Source: Mugil cephalus (lineage: Eukaryota; Chordata; Actinopteri; Mugiliformes; Mugilidae). From it: 64,000 nucleotides of DNA. Position 1 is the stretch's first letter. Each line of letters begins with the position of its first letter. The translations under genes were made by a program, and so were the position numbers. The stretch lies in NCBI RefSeq assembly GCF_022458985.1, contig NC_061774.1, positions 7,864,616 to 7,928,615 of the forward strand. The letters run 5' to 3'. Shown here piece by piece: positions 58,712-64,000 of this stretch. The notes under the pieces were generated by a model, which did not search any database, had not been told where the DNA came from, and was given only the letters and a program-made list of their open reading frames with translations.

Positions 58712-59187
58712 GGCAGTTGCTGTTGGCCGGAGGACGAAACCTCTGCTGCTCGTAGCAAAGGAAGCTGCACCGTCGACTTCACACCGAAAGATGGCCTAGT
58801 TGGAATGTACCACTAATCAGTGCTTTTTTTAGATACGACCTTGTGATAACTATAGTTACAGGCAACGTTGCTTGGCAATTAATTGTATAAACTACATAAA
58901 TACCTCGATCCGATTCTCAGAAATATTCTTCTAAATAAGGAGAACTGAACGAGCGCCATATTTCAAGCTCCCCTACAGGATGCAACCATGGTTTCGTCCG
59001 GTGGAAATGGCAGTGAACCGCAGTCATTGAACGTTACAAACAGGGACTGTCAGTTAGTCAGTTAGCTGTACGCGACGAAAATAAAGACAACTTATGGAGG
59101 TTGATTTTTTTTTCTTATTACACTGTATGACCTGTACTTATTGTAAAAAAGTAATATAACTATATATAGATATGGATGGATATAAAA

Positions 59188-59226
<39 letters not shown>

Positions 59227-59300
59227 CGATTGACGGAAACGCCCACTCTAGTCACGTGTGCCAAAGTGACCAATAGGAGGAAGGCAGTGAATTGAAAAAG
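58712..59300. promoter_or_regulatory. Divergent promoter between septin 6 and pttg1
   Basis: The septin 6 start codon is at 58711 on minus and the pttg1 leader begins right of about 59290 on plus. In the pttg1-proximal part are CACGTG (59253-59258) and CCAAT (59270-59274), and no clear TATA box. A GA microsatellite (59191-59222) lies in the middle. Whether it is one shared promoter or two adjacent ones cannot be told from sequence. Confidence 0.55.
59191..59222. repeat. GA microsatellite in the septin6/pttg1 promoter region
   Basis: Sixteen GA units in tandem, about 30 bases upstream of the CACGTG/CCAAT pair. Confidence 0.95.
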
Positions 59301-60216
59301 AAGCCGCGGCCGTTGCTCCAGGTTTCATATCATAATAATTTTCCAGCTGGGAACATCTGTTGTCCTTCAGAACAACTGACTGAGGTAACATTGAAGGTAA
59401 CAATGTCGCCTCTTACTTTCTTAGCAGTCCTGGCTAACGGCAGTAGGTTTACAACCTGTCGGAGAGGTGATGCGGCTAACGTAAGCTAGCCGGTAATGCT
59501 ACACTTGATACTGGTAAACGTGACCTGGTCAACTTAACCGAACTACTACTAATAATACTTCTATGATGTTAAAGTATTAGAATTGTCCAGGGGGTGGCAC
59601 ATCTGTATCATTTATGTAATTTCCTCTAACCCTGCCACAGTAAAATGATTTGTATCATCCTGTCTACTGAGTAAACTGCAACCATGACTATTAGCCATGG
59701 TTGCTATTTGAACTCAAACCTCCATGTCTCTACCAAAGTTTACCCTAAACTTTTAATTGAATTTCCATTAAGTTACCTAATTCCCTTAAACGGACTGCTT
59801 TTGGTTATGAGTCAGAAAAGGGCTGTAGTGGCATGACAATTTTAAAGGAGCGTAAATCAAAACCCCGGCCAAAATGTTTCAAATGTAGAACTGGCTTCAT
59901 ATAAATAGAACTGACATATCAAACGTGGTAAGAAGGTCACATTGAACTCGTTGTGGCTTGTTGCAACATTATAACGTTAAAGGTCATTCAAATAAATTGG
60001 TGACAACGAGAAACTAGAACTGGAGCATACCAAACATCTATTTTTTTTTTTTATATAAGAGATGTACTACTGAAATGTGCTAAATTGCGGGGTGTCATAT
60101 TTATGAGGCTATGGCTGTACTAATTTAACTATTGAGGGCTGCCATAGTCTGGGCAAATAGTGGGAAACGATGGATTGTGTTGCAGTAGCTAATATTAACT
60201 TGTGTTTTCAGATACA
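59301..60216 (+). other. pttg1: pttg1 leader exon and first intron
   Basis: No coding exon. It includes GGCTAACGG (59432-59440) and GCGGCTAACGTAAGCTAGC (59473-59491), and a T run near 60041. The intron ends in TGTGTTTTCAG at 60211. Confidence 0.5.
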
Positions 60217-61792
60217 ATGGAAAGCATAATCTTTGCAGAGCGTGAAAATGCATGTCACCATGGACCTGCACTCAAGATGCGACAGCGGCTTCAGTCTGCT
60301 CCAGGTAGGGACAAGCTTCCTTATGATATTTTTTTTTCTCCCCCCACTCAACACTAAAAGACTACGTGGAAATCTACAATAACCGTTTCCTTTTCCCCTG
60401 CAGAGAAACTCACGAAATCTCCCATGATTGCCAAAACCTTGACCACCCCCCTGCCATCTGGTCGGAAGGCTTTTGGTGCTGTTAACAAACAAGTTTCAAC
60501 TCCTGCTGTCAATGCACAAGAAAAGAAGCTCCTAAAGCCACAGGTCTGAATATAACATGGCAATACCTTTGTGCCCTATCTTACACTATCCAAATACAAT
60601 GGAATTATTTTATATTTTACAGGAAACCAAAGTCAAAGACGCCCCACCGGTCAAAGTGGAGGAATATCCAGAAATCGAGAAGTTTATCCCTTATGACCCT
60701 CTAGGTGACTGATGAGCTTTTCACCCATAATATCTCTTTACCTCAGTGTTTTGACTTGTGTTTTAAATGGGGACCTTTGATGTATTTTCAGAGTTTGAGA
60801 AGTACAGCGTACCTGAAGATTTGATTCCTCTTAGTGGCTATGCTCTACCTGGGCTGGCATGTTTTCCACAAATTCCACATGTACATGAGGAAGATCTGGA
60901 AATGCTGGTTCCACTCCCAGACCTGTCTCCTCTAAAAGTGCCCAAACAATCAGGTATGAAGCTCAACTCAGGGCTGTATTGGGGTTTAATGTTCTGCATA
61001 CTGCGTACATGTATACATCCATGGTATGGATTAAAGTTTACCACAGCCTATAAAATAGAACATTTCTGCAATAATTGTTGGTGCTGGATAATTTATCAAA
61101 TTAAATGTTAGAGCAATAAACATATATCAAAGTGTATGATCAGAGTAGCCATAAAATGGCCCCTGATTTGCAATGTTTACATCTATAAACCTAAATTGCC
61201 TTGAATTTAAATGGTTATGCAATGTTTAGTTTTTTTTCTTTACCTCCTCTTGGATGTTTCTGCTGCCACCAGGAAATGAATAAATAAACTGGTGTATGTT
61301 GGTATTTCCAGACGATGAGTGAAACCACAATCAATGTAGGCAGCACTGTTGGTGATTTGTGGCATGTGAATGTACATCTTTTGTTTCGTCTTCATTTGAA
61401 TAGCTAGAAAGAGATTCTGCTTAAAATTTTTTATTTGGATTTAAGAAATATATGCTCTAGGATTCTGATGTTTTTATTGGACTCCGATGTCAAATGATTT
61501 AATTATAAATACTTAAGCCTAGTTACGTTGACCATGATAACATATCTTGTACCTGCTTCCCCTCCCCCCTTCTATTTGCTTACTTTTTTTAGTGCAGCCT
61601 TCCACTAGTGATCTATAATTGTAGTTTATGTGTTGGAAACTACCATTCTCATTACCTCCAGGTATCATTAACCTACTGTATTATTAACCCTGCTATATTT
61701 CCTCTCCAGATTGTTCAGAGCTGAGCGCCTTTCTGCAAACGCTTGACGAGCTGACAATTGAGCTTCCTCCAGAATCTGAAACTGACTATTAA
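60217..61792 (+). CDS. pttg1: Securin (pituitary tumor-transforming gene 1 homologue)
   Basis: Coding exons 60217-60304, 60404-60543, 60623-60704, 60792-60953, 61710-61792 encode 184 residues; human securin has 202. An acceptor just before 60212 shows a spliced leader, whose first exon probably ends at a GTAACA donor near 59380-59396. The separase-binding segment EYPEIEKFIPYDPL (residues 90-103) is strongly conserved, as is the LPDLSPLKVPK region. Securin holds separase inactive until APC/C destroys it at anaphase. The usual KEN box reads REN (residues 9-11), and the D-box position reads RKAFGAVN (50-57), with Phe for Leu. RQRLQSAPE (22-30) is a further RxxL match. The donor after 60543 (CAG/GTCTGA) is weak but keeps frame. 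The N-terminus lacks other domains, as expected for a largely disordered protein. Confidence 0.92.
60954..61709 (+). other. Last pttg1 intron
   Basis: AT-rich. The reading frame that continues from 60953 is open for some 50 codons past the donor but does not match the securin family. The intron ends at CCTCTCCAG before 61710. Confidence 0.6.
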
Positions 61793-61840
61793 TGTGTTCT
61801 TACTCTTAACTGCCTTTTTATTGTTTTCATTTTGTATTGA

Positions 61841-61846
61841 AATAAA
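61841..61846 (+). terminator. pttg1: pttg1 polyadenylation signal
   Basis: AATAAA lies 49 bases after the stop codon and is followed by T-rich sequence, so the 3'UTR is very short. Confidence 0.8.
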
Positions 61847-61859
61847 GTTGTTTTTATCT

Positions 61860-62434
61860 GTCTCTCGTCTGCTTGGCTCATCCTTATAACAGGAAGCGTA
61901 CATTGCATTACTTCCTGCTTTTAAAGTCCATCAGTGGTCACATGTGAAGGATTCTCGTCATTGGTTTTTGCCAGAGATCACAATGAACTTTGTCTCGGTT
62001 CCTCTTAAGAAAAGAAGACTCTCCGTTGTCCGTAGATCAGTGTTTTTGAGTGAATGATCCGCACCCTCATAAATTATACTTCAGACTGAAACTCTCATTG
62101 GTCGATTCAGCTGACATGCGCTTTGGACACAGGACAGGTGAGTAAGGTTGGCGGAGCAGCAGACTAAACTGTAAACGTGGATTAATACTACGACGCTGTA
62201 GATAAGAGTAAATATTTGTCTCAAGTGTTTGCACAATGGGGACCTTAAATCTGGACCTAATATGGTATTGAAGCGGTTGTTTAAAACATTCAAATGATTT
62301 CTTTCGTGACAGGAAATGAGTCCGGTATATCCGAAGAAAACTTTCAGTTTTACAGTTTGAAAGATATCTCCGGGGTGTTGTCTGAATAAAAGGAAGTCGC
62401 CTTGAACTGAGCGTGCAGAGGAAGCTACACAAGC
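61860..62434 (+). promoter_or_regulatory. sowahd: sowahd upstream region and 5'UTR
   Basis: About 575 bases between the pttg1 poly(A) signal and the sowahd start. An inverted CCAAT (ATTGG at about 62097) and raised GC towards the gene fit a promoter. No other gene is seen. Confidence 0.4.
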
Positions 62435-63409
62435 ATGTACGAGGACAGATCGGATGATGCTGGATCCGAACCAGCTGTCAGCAATGCAGACACCCACGGC
62501 CGCAGGGCGTCCAGACAGGGCAGCGTTGTGGAGCGACTCTCGAGGTATGGCATGCAGGTCATGCCCAGTGCTTTCCAGCGTAGGTCGAAGCTACAGAAGC
62601 AGCGAGAAGTCACGGACAGCTCCGCGCCGGGAGGATTTCAGAGAGAGTCCTCGGAGAGAGGGTCGCTCACTCCGGCTATGCGTAAAAAATATCTGAAGGA
62701 GCTGTTTTTCGGAAACTCCACCGGCGGCTTCAGCAGCGCACTGTCCTCACAAACCCAGAGCGCGTCCTCCGAACCGGACACGGGCTGGGCTTTGTACCCC
62801 ATGGAGCACGCGTGGATGCTGACGGCTGTCGAGGGGAACTACGAGACCATATTGGAGTTCATCTCCACGGACCCACACCTGCTAACCAGGAAGGATTTCA
62901 TCAGCGGGTACTCTGTCCTCCACTGGCTGGCCAAGAGAGGACAGGACGAGACTCTGATCAAACTTTTGCGACACACAGAAAGTGCGGGCATCCCTGTGAA
63001 CGTGAACCTGCGTGGCAGCGGGGGGTTCACGCCTCTACACGTCGCCTGCATGCACAGCCAGTACATGGTCGTCAAGCTCCTGGTCGGTGCTTTCAGCGCC
63101 AACATCGACGCTATGGATTATAACGGGAAGAGACCCTGGCAGTATCTGAGGGAAGACGCCCCGCTGGAGATGAAGGAGCTGCTGGGGACCTGGGATGACG
63201 AGCACAGCGGCGGATGTGCGCAAAATCTCAACAAGAACGTCAATAACAACTGCGCTAGCGAAACGACCCTGACCGACTCTGATGATGTGGATGGTAGGGG
63301 GACAGAAGAAGTGGACTACTTTAATCAGACCGAGAGAAGGGGCAGCTGGAGATTTGGGTCATTTAGGAAGCTGATGTCCTCTATTCCTTTTTTTGGCAGC
63401 AAAACATGA
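62435..63409 (+). CDS. sowahd: Sosondowah ankyrin repeat domain protein D (Sowahd)
   Basis: One uninterrupted 324-residue frame, close to the length of human SOWAHD, which is also encoded in a single exon. The start MYEDRSDDAG is the first ATG of the frame. Residues 1-110 are Ser/Arg-rich and probably disordered, with LKELFFGNSTGGFSSAL near 87-103. The sosondowah-type ankyrin unit covers about 117-255: WALYPMEHAWMLTAVEGNYE, GYSVLHWLAKRGQDETLIKLL and GFTPLHVACMHSQYMVVKLLV. KRPWQYLREDAP follows. The C-terminus ends RFGSFRKLMSSIPFFGSKT. The molecular role of the family is poorly known; ankyrin repeats suggest protein binding. GC content is clearly higher than in the flanks. It lies next to septin 6 in human Xq24, supporting the name. 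Confidence 0.92.
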   Translation: MYEDRSDDAGSEPAVSNADTHGRRASRQGSVVERLSRYGMQVMPSAFQRRSKLQKQREVTDSSAPGGFQRESSERGSLTPAMRKKYLKELFFGNSTGGFSSALSSQTQSASSEPDTGWALYPMEHAWMLTAVEGNYETILEFISTDPHLLTRKDFISGYSVLHWLAKRGQDETLIKLLRHTESAGIPVNVNLRGSGGFTPLHVACMHSQYMVVKLLVGAFSANIDAMDYNGKRPWQYLREDAPLEMKELLGTWDDEHSGGCAQNLNKNVNNNCASETTLTDSDDVDGRGTEEVDYFNQTERRGSWRFGSFRKLMSSIPFFGSKT

Positions 63410-64000
63410 GCGGTTATTACGCAAACCTTCAGATATGTACTTATTTCCGCATTTGGTGGGTCTTGTTGACTTCTTAAGGGTCACTAAGATGTTGCACAAG
63501 GCTGAAGTCATCCTGTTTTACACTGTCAATCTGTTTCCAGTTTAAGTCAAAATCATTTCCCCCCTTTATAGAGCAGTAATGTGCCTTGTTGTTCCTGGAC
63601 AGTGATTTAATTTCTTTAAAATCACCGCTGTAGTATTATTTAGTAAGACTGAGAGATTTGAAAAAAAAACAAACACTTGTTTAAATGTCCATAAACTGAA
63701 AAGGCACTACATACACACAGCTCGCAGTATGAAGAAAAGCCAACACTAAATCAGATCATTTTGCATAGTAAACTGTCACTGAGTGCATTAAAAACAAACC
63801 ATGTCTGTTTCTAGTTTGTCCCCGACTCATTTCTGCTTGTGTCAACTAAAATATTAGTAATTGCTTGCGTGGCAGCCATCCCACCCCACCTCCTATTTTG
63901 AACTCTTTAAGTAAACATTTAAGTCTCTCTTCCTGCTGCTAGATTAGGGTTCATGTGCTGTGCTATATTTGGTCAAAGTAGCAAAGTCAGACCTCAAAAT
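63410..64000 (+). other. sowahd 3'UTR and flank
   Basis: AT-rich sequence without a coding feature. ATTAAA at 63787-63792 is a possible polyadenylation signal; the true 3' end may lie outside the window. Confidence 0.45.

Noticed and set aside
60954-61111. Open frame continuing past the securin exon that ends at 60953
   Set aside because: It crosses a GTATGA donor and does not resemble securin; the exon at 61710 restores the family C-terminus.

Overview
This is a teleost (probably percomorph-type) nuclear genome window. The evidence is AT-rich non-coding DNA, GT-AG introns, AATAAA polyadenylation signals, fish-type dispersed repeats, and vertebrate proteins split over many exons. I recognise six protein-coding genes and one tRNA gene. 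I see no prokaryotic operon, CRISPR array, intact transposon or virus.

Left to right: (1) 195-6740, minus: the 5' half of an ETS factor that matches ELF4 (MEF) better than ELF1; its 3' half lies off the left edge. It has a non-coding/coding exon at 6410-6740 with a strong acceptor, so transcription starts further right, probably in the CpG-rich stretch near 32.1-32.3 kb. (2) About 6.7-32 kb: no convincing coding gene. It holds relics of tRNA-derived SINEs and another fish repeat, microsatellites, a perfect 24-bp inverted repeat, and a promoter-like block at 22.9-23.2 kb. (3) 33000-33071, minus: tRNA-Glu(TTC). (4) 33895-36217, plus: ube2a (RAD6), six exons. (5) 37925-41099, minus: nkrf, convergent with ube2a. 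(6) 44509-58711, minus: septin 6, ten coding exons and an alternative terminal exon; both predicted C-termini match human isoforms. (7) 60217-61792, plus: pttg1 (securin), divergent from septin 6 across about 0.6 kb. (8) 62435-63409, plus: sowahd, a single coding exon.

ube2a-nkrf-septin6-sowahd is the human Xq24 neighbourhood and ELF4 lies on human Xq26, so the block is conserved vertebrate synteny. pttg1 (human chromosome 5) is the local difference. The genes do not form a pathway: they cover ETS transcription control, ubiquitin conjugation, nucleolar RNA processing/NF-kB repression, septin filaments, sister-chromatid separation and an ankyrin protein. I did not find an undescribed biological system. 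The best second-look items are the paired septin 6 termini, altered degrons in securin, the overlapping uORF/start in nkrf, the septin6/pttg1 divergent promoter, the hairpin at 21.8 kb and the promoter-like block near 23 kb. All exon borders were read by eye from splice consensus and homologous protein sequence.
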